Source of the DNA: Nitrospinaceae bacterium UBA3496
GTDB taxonomy: Bacteria; UBA8248
Assembly (NCBI GenBank): GCA_002377645.1
Contig: DFQF01000053.1
Coordinates: forward strand, 1 to 16,144
Direction: 5' to 3'
DNA: 16,144 nucleotides
The notes under the pieces: generated by a model
Seen by the model: only the letters and a program-made list of their open reading frames with translations
The model's database searches: none
Told to the model about the DNA's origin: nothing
In this document: positions 9,433-16,144 of the stretch, in pieces
How positions within the stretch are numbered: position 1 is the first letter of the stretch
How the letters are laid out: every line of letters starts with the position of its first letter
Made by a program: the position numbers and the translations under genes

Positions 9433-9459
9433 TTGCTAAAATAATTACAAAGATATAAC
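9433..9459 (+). promoter_or_regulatory. Weak candidate promoter for the nuclease-like gene
   Basis: In the 131-base divergent gap, TTGCTA (9433-9438) and TATAAC (9454-9459) resemble -35 and -10 hexamers. The spacer is only 15 bases, shorter than the usual 16-18. The -10 is good, the -35 poor. The transcript would start about 38 bases before the ATG at 9504. Confidence 0.25.
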
Positions 9460-9503
9460 CTAACTTAGTCGTTCATGAAATTACAGAAGGATTAAATAAG
9501 CAA

Positions 9504-10007
9504 ATGAGACATAAAAAACATTCTGTTCCTCTTCGCATATTTACCTTCTTTGTATTTAGTTCCATTTTATCATCATTCTTTCTTTTGGAAAAATCTCTTG
9601 CCAATCCAAGAGAAAAAGAATCTCCTCCTCCTAGATTAACAACAAAAGTAAAAAAAGTTATAGACTGTTCTACCTTCCTTATTGGAGGAGGACAGAGATC
9701 TACATTTATAGGAATTTCAAAAAATCAAAGAAAAAATATAGTCTCAAATTCATGCTTTAATTTTTTAAAAAAATTAATAGAAGGACAAACAGTAAAACTT
9801 GAAATTGACAAAACACTTATAGACCGCTACGGACAAGTTCAGTATTACGTATTCCTTGAAGATGGAACATTCGTGAACTTATTACTAATTATTAGAGGTT
9901 TCACCAGGGCAGTAATCAAATACCCAAATATTAGATATCAGAAAGAACTTCAAAACGCTGAAAAGCTAGCAAAAAAACACTCTAAAGGAATTTGGCAGAA
10001 TTTCTAG
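9504..10007 (+). CDS. Exported staphylococcal-nuclease-like protein, probably catalytically inactive
   Basis: A 167-residue protein with a basic start, a hydrophobic segment (about 10-28) and a likely signal peptidase site after Ser-Leu-Ala33, so it is probably exported. Residues about 47-167 follow the SNase (thermonuclease) pattern: KVIDCST, FIGI, VKLEID, DRYGQVQYYV, a NLLLIIRGF segment and the C-terminal AEKLAKKHSKGIW. By my alignment, S. aureus nuclease Asp21, Arg35, Asp40, Glu43 and Arg87 are replaced by Ser56, Thr67, Ser72, Gln75 and Gln111. Only the Asp19 equivalent (Asp54) remains. It therefore looks like a non-catalytic fold, perhaps for nucleic-acid or protein binding outside the cytoplasm. 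The start ATG has AAGGA (9487-9491) 12 bases upstream, a little far. It is divergent from the YhaM-like gene and ends 22 bases from the convergent aminotransferase. Fold assignment is fairly sure; function is unknown. Confidence 0.8.
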   Translation: MRHKKHSVPLRIFTFFVFSSILSSFFLLEKSLANPREKESPPPRLTTKVKKVIDCSTFLIGGGQRSTFIGISKNQRKNIVSNSCFNFLKKLIEGQTVKLEIDKTLIDRYGQVQYYVFLEDGTFVNLLLIIRGFTRAVIKYPNIRYQKELQNAEKLAKKHSKGIWQNF

Positions 10008-10029
10008 AAAATATAGCTTTTATAAATTC

Positions 10030-11370
10030 TTAACTTTCATTTGAAATTTCGGTTAAAACTTCTTCTATGATTAAAACAGCGGTATCAATATCTTCTTTTT
10101 CGATAACTATCGGTGGCAAAAAAGCAAGAACATTCAAGTGATGGCCTCCAGGATATAAAAGCAAACCTTTTTCCAATGCCTTTTCACTACACTTTTTTGC
10201 TTTTGAAAGTGGAATCTTGCTTTTCCTGTCTTCTACCATCTCGATGCCTACCATCAAACCTCTTCCTCTAATGTCCCCTATAATATGAAATTTATCTTTA
10301 AGAGAAACTAATTTTTTTAAGAAATATTCCCCCAAAGATTTTGCACGATCAGCATAAGATTCATCTTCATAAACTTCCATTGCTGCAAGAGATGCCGCAC
10401 AAGAAACTAGATTTCCTCCATAAGTACTTCCTTCAGTACCAGGGTTTGAAGATACAATATCACTGTTTACCACACATGCTGAAAGTGGAAATCCACCTGA
10501 AATTGATTTTCCTAAAACTATGATATCAGGTTCAGTTTCTACTTCATGTTGATAGGCAAAAGTTCTTCCCGTCCTACAAAAACCACTCATTACTTCATCA
10601 AAAATGAGAACTATGCTGTGTTTGTCACATAATTCTCTTAACCTTTTTAAAAAACCGATGGGTGTGGGAATCATCCCACCATTCCCCTGAACTGGTTCAA
10701 TAATTATCGCAGCCACATTCCCCCATCCACTACTTGGATTTGATAGAAATTCTTCAATTAAGGAAATAGTACCTTCAATACATGAATTTTCATTTTGACC
10801 AAAGATACTTCTATACAAATAAGGATAAGGAATATGACGAGTACCAGGAATCAGTGATCCAATTCCGTCCCTTTGACTTTTTCTACCCATTAACGACAAG
10901 GAACCGAGGGTTCTACCATGAAATGCACCTGTAAAAGCAACAATTTCTGATTTCCCTGTTTCTCTTCTTGCAATCTTCAAGGCAATTTCTGCGGCTTCAC
11001 TTCCTCCTGTTCCTAGAATTACACTTCTTTTTGGTCCATTAAAAAATGATAATAATTTCTCCTGCATCTTTATTCTAACTTCTGAACCCATTGACATTGC
11101 TTGATGCATTTGAGTCGCTTGTCCACAAACAGCATCTACAATTTTTGGATGACAATGTCCAGCATTTAGAGATCCGTAACCTGCAACAAAATCAAGGAAA
11201 AGATTTCCATCCACATCTTCAATTTTAGAACCAAAAGCGTTCTTAGCTATTAAAGCATTTTTACTCATTCCGAAACTAAGTGAAGCTTTCATTTCTGTAT
11301 CTTTTAAACGAGATATTGCATCTAAGGTTTTTGGCCCAGGATGAGGATGTGAAATTTTTGGAACTAACAT
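10030..11370 (-). CDS. Class III PLP-dependent aminotransferase (GabT/ArgD-like)
   Basis: A 446-residue fold-type I aminotransferase that moves an amino group, usually a terminal one, between a substrate such as 4-aminobutyrate, ornithine or a beta-amino acid and a keto acid. Family marks in order are FVAGYGSLNAGHCHP, the cofactor-phosphate loop GTGGSEAAE, FTGAFHGRT, IIEPVQGNGG, IFDEVMSGFCRTGR with the PLP-pairing Asp, and GKSISGGFPLSA with the Schiff-base Lys288. EGSTYGGN and RGRGLMVGIE follow. The frame extends to a GTG at 11379, but that codon lies within the AAGGTG ribosome binding site, so ATG 11370 is chosen. It is divergent from an MFS transporter gene, which hints that the transporter imports its substrate or a related acid. 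The exact substrate cannot be told; neighbours give no clear 4-aminobutyrate or arginine pathway. Confidence 0.92.
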   Translation of the reverse strand: MLVPKISHPHPGPKTLDAISRLKDTEMKASLSFGMSKNALIAKNAFGSKIEDVDGNLFLDFVAGYGSLNAGHCHPKIVDAVCGQATQMHQAMSMGSEVRIKMQEKLLSFFNGPKRSVILGTGGSEAAEIALKIARRETGKSEIVAFTGAFHGRTLGSLSLMGRKSQRDGIGSLIPGTRHIPYPYLYRSIFGQNENSCIEGTISLIEEFLSNPSSGWGNVAAIIIEPVQGNGGMIPTPIGFLKRLRELCDKHSIVLIFDEVMSGFCRTGRTFAYQHEVETEPDIIVLGKSISGGFPLSACVVNSDIVSSNPGTEGSTYGGNLVSCAASLAAMEVYEDESYADRAKSLGEYFLKKLVSLKDKFHIIGDIRGRGLMVGIEMVEDRKSKIPLSKAKKCSEKALEKGLLLYPGGHHLNVLAFLPPIVIEKEDIDTAVLIIEEVLTEISNES

Positions 11371-11376
11371 TTCGAG

Positions 11377-11382
11377 CACCTT
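11377..11382 (-). promoter_or_regulatory. Ribosome binding site deciding the aminotransferase start
   Basis: AAGGTG ends 6 bases before the ATG at 11370. The alternative in-frame GTG at 11379 overlaps this site, so it is unlikely to be the start. Confidence 0.6.
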
Positions 11383-11449
11383 TTAATTTACAAACCTTAA
11401 AGTAGTAAAATGACCAGAGTACGAAAAACAACTTCAAAAAATAGTTAGC

Positions 11450-11476
11450 TTGTCAATTGGAGATTAAATATATACC
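11450..11476 (+). promoter_or_regulatory. Weak candidate promoter for the MFS transporter gene
   Basis: The 163-base divergent gap between aminotransferase and transporter genes contains TTGTCA (11450-11455) and TATACC (11471-11476) with a 15-base spacer. The same bases read on the minus strand give a perfect TTGACA (11451-11456), but no convincing -10 follows toward the aminotransferase. One shared control region for both genes is plausible but not shown. Confidence 0.25.
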
Positions 11477-11533
11477 TTAGTCAATGCGCCTAAAAATATT
11501 ATATCACAACAATTTCTCGTACTAGAGTAAAAA

Positions 11534-12775
11534 ATGTTTAAGAAGATTTATTTTGGCTGGTTTGTTTTAGCTGGTGCATTTATTCTTATTTTTATGGGAA
11601 TGAGTGCACGACAATCTTTCGGCATATTTTTCAAGCCCATGATGGAAGAATTTCAATTAAGCAGAGCCGCACTTTCCCTTCCCGCTTCATTAGCCTTAAT
11701 TTTATACGGTATATCTCAACCAATAGGTGGGTTGATGATAAATCGCTATGGAGCAAAAAAAGTAGTAGCTTTTGGATCCTTAATAACAACTATAGGTGTA
11801 TTGGGAATGAGCCAAATCAGTTCGATTTGGGGTATCTATTTTTTTTATGGCTTTCTATTAGGTGTAGGTGGAACAGGTAATAGTTTTGTAGCTTTAACAC
11901 CTGTGCTATCTAACTGGTTTGAACATAGAAGGGGAATGGCTCTATCAATAATGAGTTCAGGAACAAGTTTGGGACAATTATGCTTAATACCTGTTTTCGC
12001 TTATTTAGTCGAAATGGTGACATGGAGAACTGCATTAATGTACATAGGAATACTTTTTGCATTTACTATTCTTCCAATTTCATTTTTTATAATCAAAGAT
12101 GGTCCTTCTAAAGACTCTAAAAATTCAAAAAACAAAAAAGAGGTCAAAACGCAGAAAATTCCTTTTCCATACGACATCCCATGGGTTGAGTGTCTCCATA
12201 AAAAACCTTTTATACTTTTAACATCAAGTTTTTTCACTTGTGGTTTTACGGTTACTGTAATTACTGTTCATTGGATTCCTTTTGCGACTGATTTAAATTT
12301 TTCTGCTACCACAGCTGCATTAGCTTTTGCAGTGGGAGGTGGATTGAACACAATTGGAACATTAATTGTAGGACCACTCTCTGATAAATTAGGTCGAAAA
12401 ATACCACTTAGTATGGTTTATGCAGTTAGAAGTTTAGGGTTCATTTTATTTATCCTATATAAAAATGATTTCACGCTATGGGCAACTCCATTATTAATCG
12501 GATTAACCTGGATTGCGACAGTACCACTAACCTCTGCTCTGACAGTTGATTTTTTTGGCAGTAAAAATGTAGCTATACTTTTTGGATTGATAACTCTTAG
12601 TCATCAATTAGGTGCAGGATTAAGTGCTTGGTTATGTGGTTATATTTTTGATATTACTGGAAGCTACGACCTTGCATTTACGTTGGCTGCTTACCTATGT
12701 ATTCAAGCGGCGGTGATAGTTTATTTCATAAACGAAAAAGAAGTCTTGCGGATGAGACAAGAAGCAACGGCATAG
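11534..12775 (+). CDS. Major facilitator superfamily transporter, monocarboxylate-porter-like
   Basis: A 413-residue integral inner-membrane protein, largely hydrophobic, with about twelve membrane segments. The two halves are split by a lysine-rich cytoplasmic loop at about residues 190-215. The N-terminus (YFGWFVLAGAF, then ARQSFGIFFKPM) matches the monocarboxylate/oxalate-formate porter branch of the superfamily. The motif A position between helices 2 and 3 reads GGLMINRYGAKK, and its second-half counterpart reads GPLSDKLGRK. It likely carries an organic anion by proton or ion coupling; the substrate is unknown. It is divergent from a class III aminotransferase, which suggests amino-acid or keto-acid uptake. 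The ribosome binding site is weak (AGAG, 11524-11527). Family placement is firm, subfamily moderately so. Confidence 0.88.
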   Translation: MFKKIYFGWFVLAGAFILIFMGMSARQSFGIFFKPMMEEFQLSRAALSLPASLALILYGISQPIGGLMINRYGAKKVVAFGSLITTIGVLGMSQISSIWGIYFFYGFLLGVGGTGNSFVALTPVLSNWFEHRRGMALSIMSSGTSLGQLCLIPVFAYLVEMVTWRTALMYIGILFAFTILPISFFIIKDGPSKDSKNSKNKKEVKTQKIPFPYDIPWVECLHKKPFILLTSSFFTCGFTVTVITVHWIPFATDLNFSATTAALAFAVGGGLNTIGTLIVGPLSDKLGRKIPLSMVYAVRSLGFILFILYKNDFTLWATPLLIGLTWIATVPLTSALTVDFFGSKNVAILFGLITLSHQLGAGLSAWLCGYIFDITGSYDLAFTLAAYLCIQAAVIVYFINEKEVLRMRQEATA

Positions 12776-12903
12776 AAAAAACAAATACTCCTTTCTTCAC
12801 CCCCTTGTTTACAAATACGGTATATAACATTAAAGTTCGTAAATATTGTCTAAGAAATTATTTGAAACTTTAAAAACTCTTCAGACCTTAATACGGGTGT
12901 TAA
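12776..12903 (+). other. Intergenic leader before the threonine/methionine unit
   Basis: This 128-base gap precedes threonine synthase. It holds a TATATAAC stretch (about 12822-12829) that could be a -10 element, but I find no matching -35 hexamer at a normal distance. A weak GGGTG site lies just before the ATG. I see no recognisable riboswitch fold or attenuator stem-loop, and no leader peptide rich in threonine or methionine. Confidence 0.35.
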
Positions 12904-14241
12904 ATGAATTATAATTGCTGGTTAAGATGCACTAATGAAAATTGTGAAACCTCTTATTCCGTTTTCGAGACAATTTATAGATGTCGTAAATGTGGAGAGT
13001 TGCTTGAAGTAGAACATGATTTGAAACAACTTCAAACAAAGAGCGCATCCGAATGGAGACATTTATTCGATGATCGATACAAAAGGAATAGTTGGCCACA
13101 CGGTAGCGGGGTCTGGGGAAAAAAAGAGTGGATTTTCCCAAATGTTGAAAATGAAAATATTATTTCTTTCTATGAAGGCGGAACCAATTTATTCTGGGCA
13201 GAACGTCTTGAAAAAGAACTTGGACTTTCAGAACTTTGGATAAAGCAATGTGGAAATAGTCATACAGGTTCATTTAAAGATCTAGGCATGACTGTTTTAG
13301 TATCTGCAACAAAACAAATGATTAGTGATGGCAAAGAGATAAAAGCGCTTGCATGTGCCTCAACAGGAGATACCTCTGCGGCACTAGCAGCCTATGCTGC
13401 TGCTGCAAATATCCCATCTTTAATTTTTCTTCCAAAAGACAAGGTCTCTGTTGCACAGTTAATTCAACCTATTACAAATGGGGCATTAGTTTTATCCATT
13501 GATACTGATTTTGACGGTTGTATGGAGATTGTTCAAAAAGTTTGCGAGAAACATCCTATTTATCTTGCTAACAGCATCAATTCAATTAGATTAGAAGGAC
13601 AAAAAACTGTAAGTATAGAACTTACACAACAATTTAACTGGGAAGTCCCTGATGTAATAATCATTCCAGGAGGAAATCTAGGAAATATTAGCGCATTGGG
13701 AAAAGGATTCCTACAAATGCAACAATTAGGTCTCATAGATAAACTTCCTCGACTTGTTTGTGCACAGGCGAAAAATGCGAATCCTCTTTACCGCTCATAT
13801 CTAAATAAGTTTAAAACCTTTGAATCTATCAAAGCAGAAACTACTCTAGCTACTGCGATCCAAATTGGAAATCCAGTGAGTTTCAAACGTGCAATTAAAA
13901 CTCTTGAAAAGTTTAATGGAATTGTTGGAGAAGCAACTGAAGAAGAACTTGCAAACGCTATGGCTAGAGCAGATAAGACGGGTATGTATAATTGCCCTCA
14001 AACTGGAGTAGCTTTAGCAGTTTTAGAAAAATTAATCAAAAAAGGAGAAATTGATCCGAAGGAAAAGGTTGTGGTGATTTCTACCGCTCATGGTCTAAAG
14101 TTTACAGAAGTAAAAATCAAATATCATCAAGATCAGATTGAAGGTATTTCAAATATACATTCCAACGAACCTGTTGATTTGCCGAATGATTTAGATAAAG
14201 TTTTATCTACGTTAGATAAATATTTCAAAGAAAAAAAATAA
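12904..14241 (+). CDS. thrC: Threonine synthase, plant type, with an N-terminal zinc ribbon
   Basis: Converts O-phosphohomoserine to L-threonine and phosphate with PLP. It has 445 residues. The N-terminus carries four cysteines (9, 14, 27, 30; CX4C and CX2C) typical of a zinc ribbon. The catalytic domain has [16 protein letters not shown] with the Schiff-base Lys125, the loop [58 protein letters not shown] and [13 protein letters not shown]. These blocks, and the [13 protein letters not shown] segment near residue 64, closely match the plant chloroplast enzyme as I remember it. They fit the short bacterial or E. coli/yeast-type enzymes poorly. Plant threonine synthases are activated by S-adenosylmethionine; whether this one is cannot be read here. 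Its stop is 20 bases before the cystathionine gamma-synthase gene, so the two are very probably co-transcribed. Confidence 0.94.
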   Translation: MNYNCWLRCTNENCETSYSVFETIYRCRKCGELLEVEHDLKQLQTKSASEWRHLFDDRYKRNSWPHGSGVWGKKEWIFPNVENENIISFYEGGTNLFWAERLEKELGLSELWIKQCGNSHTGSFKDLGMTVLVSATKQMISDGKEIKALACASTGDTSAALAAYAAAANIPSLIFLPKDKVSVAQLIQPITNGALVLSIDTDFDGCMEIVQKVCEKHPIYLANSINSIRLEGQKTVSIELTQQFNWEVPDVIIIPGGNLGNISALGKGFLQMQQLGLIDKLPRLVCAQAKNANPLYRSYLNKFKTFESIKAETTLATAIQIGNPVSFKRAIKTLEKFNGIVGEATEEELANAMARADKTGMYNCPQTGVALAVLEKLIKKGEIDPKEKVVVISTAHGLKFTEVKIKYHQDQIEGISNIHSNEPVDLPNDLDKVLSTLDKYFKEKK

Positions 14242-14261
14242 TTTATACCCAGAGAAAAACT

Positions 14262-15422
14262 ATGAGTAAAAAAGAAACGAACGACTTGAAAAATGTCTCT
14301 GATAAGAACCCACTTATAGCACCACTGTACCAAACAGCATCTTTCTCATTTAAAGATACAGCAGAATTGGCAAGATTTCATAACGGGGAAGAAAAAAATA
14401 AATTTCTATATTCTCGCTTTGAGAATCCTACTACTGTTGCTGCAGAAACATACTTATCCAATATAGAGAAATCTGAATCTTCACTTTTGTTTTCAAGTGG
14501 AATGGCGGCAATAACTTGCTCTCTAATTTCTTTGCTCGGACCAAAGAAAAAATTGATTTTGCCTGAAACTACGTATCGTCATACAAGAGATTTCGCTGAC
14601 AAAATTCTCTCCAAATACGGAGTTGAGATTTTAACTATTTCAAATTTCAATATAGAGACTCTTGAACAAATTCAAGAAAAGGAAATCAGAGTACTCTTCG
14701 CTGAAATCCCTTCAAATCCCCTTCTCTCCATCCCTGATATAGAAAAATTGTCAGAATGGTCTCATAACAACAAGGTTCACCTCATTGTTGACTCTACAAT
14801 AGCTTCACCCGCGATATTAAATCCATTGGAGTATGGAGCAGATCTTGTCATTCATAGCGCAACTAAATACCTGTCTGGACACAACGATATAGTTGCAGGT
14901 TCAATTTCAGGATCTGAAAATTTAATAGATGCCTTAAAAGAACAAAGAATGCTATTAGGTTCTACTCTAGGGATAAACGAAGCATTCTTATTACATAGAG
15001 GCATGAAAACTCTAGGAATTCGAATGGCAAAGATTTCTGAAACAGCTTTAAAATTAGCAGAATTTTTAGAAGCCCACAAAAAAATTAAAAATGTTTTTTA
15101 TCCAGGACTTCAGAGCCATCCTAATCACAAGAACGCTTTAAAATACTTAAAGAATACGTTTGGGGGACTTATAAGCTTTGAACTAAAAGACCATACAATT
15201 ACTGACAGGTTTATCGACAACCTTAAAGTATCTTTTCTTGCTGCAGGTTTTGGAGGTATTGAGAGTCAAGCTGAGCATCACACGAGAATGGCATATCCTG
15301 ATCTAGGAAAAGACAATCCACTTCTTACTTGTATTCCTGAAGGTCTAATACGATTTTCTGTTGGACTAGATGATTTCGAAATTCTAAGAGACGATATAAA
15401 TCAAGCTCTAAGAAAATGCTAG
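14262..15422 (+). CDS. Cystathionine gamma-synthase-like PLP enzyme, plant type
   Basis: A 386-residue member of the Cys/Met-metabolism PLP family. The most likely reaction joins cysteine to an activated homoserine to give cystathionine, toward methionine. Visible marks are PLYQTASFSF near residue 21, YSRFENPTT (Tyr50, Arg52), SSGMAAI (78-84), Asp177 that pairs with the PLP ring, and HSATKYLSGHND with the Schiff-base Lys202. At residues 105-108 it has YRHT where E. coli MetB and most relatives have YGGT/YGGS. Plant cystathionine gamma-synthase has YRKT there, and LEAH...YPGLQSHP also matches the plant enzyme. This suggests O-phosphohomoserine as substrate. Alternatives are O-acylhomoserine sulfhydrylase or methionine gamma-lyase. 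It follows threonine synthase by 20 bases (AGAG site at 14251-14254) and ends 17 bases from a convergent gene. Confidence 0.88.
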   Translation: MSKKETNDLKNVSDKNPLIAPLYQTASFSFKDTAELARFHNGEEKNKFLYSRFENPTTVAAETYLSNIEKSESSLLFSSGMAAITCSLISLLGPKKKLILPETTYRHTRDFADKILSKYGVEILTISNFNIETLEQIQEKEIRVLFAEIPSNPLLSIPDIEKLSEWSHNNKVHLIVDSTIASPAILNPLEYGADLVIHSATKYLSGHNDIVAGSISGSENLIDALKEQRMLLGSTLGINEAFLLHRGMKTLGIRMAKISETALKLAEFLEAHKKIKNVFYPGLQSHPNHKNALKYLKNTFGGLISFELKDHTITDRFIDNLKVSFLAAGFGGIESQAEHHTRMAYPDLGKDNPLLTCIPEGLIRFSVGLDDFEILRDDINQALRKC

Positions 15423-15439
15423 AAAATAAAACCAAACTG

Positions 15440-16144
15440 TTATACAGGATACCATCCTTCTATAGGTGGTACGATTAGAATTTCATTCTCAAAGTCACTT
15501 CCAGAATGAAATTCTCTACACAATTCATTAACTACTTCTTTCTCTTCCTCACTATTAACTCTTCCCGAAATCAAAAGTTTATTATTTTCTCCTAAAGAAA
15601 CATTAATGCCTGTAGCGTCTAATCTGTCATCTGCCATTAATCTAGCTTTGATTTTTTGAGAATAAGAAAGATCTTTAAGTTTATTTAAGGATGAAGAATC
15701 AATCTGAAATCCTTTATCTTCTTTCAGAAGTTCTAAAATAGATTCTTTTGCCTCTTCAAAAGTAATTTTTTGTGTATTAATCACAAGATCATAATTTACG
15801 GCTTCTCCCCATTCTGCATTGAAGAAATGTCTAGAATAAGAAATCCTCTCTTGATCATTGTGTTCTATAAATTTCTCCGCCATATTTTTAGTTATCTCTT
15901 CGTTTTCAACTAAACGACTGGCCCTCACATCAACCGGAGCTATTACTCGAACTTTTAAAACACCTGCGATATCTGACAAAATGATATTGCTTCCCCTTCC
16001 AAGCAAAACACAGTTCCCCTTAATAGCATATTCGAACATTATTGCTCGAACTACATCATGATAGACTAATTGACTGTCTCTGAAGAAACGTTCTACAAGA
16101 CCTGGTTTTCGTTCATCAATATGCTCAAGTTCTTCACGAACATA
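15440..16144 (-). CDS. Cytidylate-kinase-like protein with C-terminal BON domain, 5' end missing (window edge)
   Basis: The frame is open from the TAA at 15440 to the right edge, giving 234 residues; the true start lies outside. An internal ATG at 16039 is not the start, because the 35 upstream codons continue a conserved-looking kinase segment (PGLVERFFRDSQLVYHDVV). The visible N-terminal part resembles the cytidylate-kinase-like family: GNCVLLGRGSNIIL, then VRVIAPVDVRASRL, a lid-like stretch with NDQERISYSRHFF, and YDLVINTQKITFEEA. The P-loop would lie upstream, outside the window. The last 70 or so residues have the pattern of a BON domain (ARLMADDRLD, then LISGRVNSEEEKEVV), a fold more often found in exported or lipid-associated proteins. 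The substrate is unknown; the CMP kinase proper is usually a different gene (cmk). Convergent with the cystathionine gamma-synthase gene. Confidence 0.8.
   Translation of the reverse strand, partial: YVREELEHIDERKPGLVERFFRDSQLVYHDVVRAIMFEYAIKGNCVLLGRGSNIILSDIAGVLKVRVIAPVDVRASRLVENEEITKNMAEKFIEHNDQERISYSRHFFNAEWGEAVNYDLVINTQKITFEEAKESILELLKEDKGFQIDSSSLNKLKDLSYSQKIKARLMADDRLDATGINVSLGENNKLLISGRVNSEEEKEVVNELCREFHSGSDFENEILIVPPIEGWYPV

Noticed and set aside
12776..12903. Possible riboswitch or attenuator before the threonine/methionine genes.
   Set aside because: I could find no stable stem-loop, conserved riboswitch core, terminator or leader peptide in the 128 bases.

Overview
This window is compact and AT-rich (roughly one third G+C by eye). 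It comes from a bacterial chromosome with housekeeping and biosynthetic genes. It holds twelve protein-coding genes, two of them cut by the window edges. Gaps run from 1 to about 180 bases, and no stretch over 300 bases lacks a gene. I see no tRNA, rRNA, CRISPR array, insertion sequence or prophage gene. Short gaps, low G+C and lack of mobile DNA suggest a free-living bacterium with a streamlined genome, possibly marine. The endonuclease-type MutL and an exported protein fit many phyla, so I do not assign a lineage.

Left block (1-6464), nucleotide pool and genome maintenance. guaB (IMP dehydrogenase, 3' end missing) lies downstream of mutL on the minus strand. Divergent from them, mazG (NTP pyrophosphohydrolase) and recD2 (5'-3' DNA helicase) form a plus-strand pair. 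Both of these start at TTG codons with good ribosome binding sites.

Middle block (6466-10007). A minus-strand operon runs from a YhaM-like OB-fold/HD 3'-5' exoribonuclease to an LsrF-like class I aldolase with an internal insertion, then to a zinc-dependent medium-chain dehydrogenase. The aldolase and dehydrogenase may act in one carbohydrate or sugar-phosphate pathway; the substrate is unknown. Divergent from this operon is a gene for a small exported protein with a staphylococcal-nuclease-like fold whose catalytic residues all appear to be replaced.

Right block (10030-16144), amino-acid metabolism. A class III aminotransferase and an MFS transporter of the monocarboxylate-porter type are divergent. 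Next comes a two-gene unit: a threonine synthase and a cystathionine gamma-synthase, both strikingly like the plant enzymes. In plants these two enzymes compete for O-phosphohomoserine, so their adjacency suggests a plant-style threonine/methionine branch point. The last gene, convergent and cut at its 5' end, joins a cytidylate-kinase-like domain to a C-terminal BON domain.

The points most worth a second look are the plant-type threonine/methionine gene pair, the apparently dead secreted nuclease fold, the kinase-BON fusion, and the insertion in the LsrF-like aldolase.
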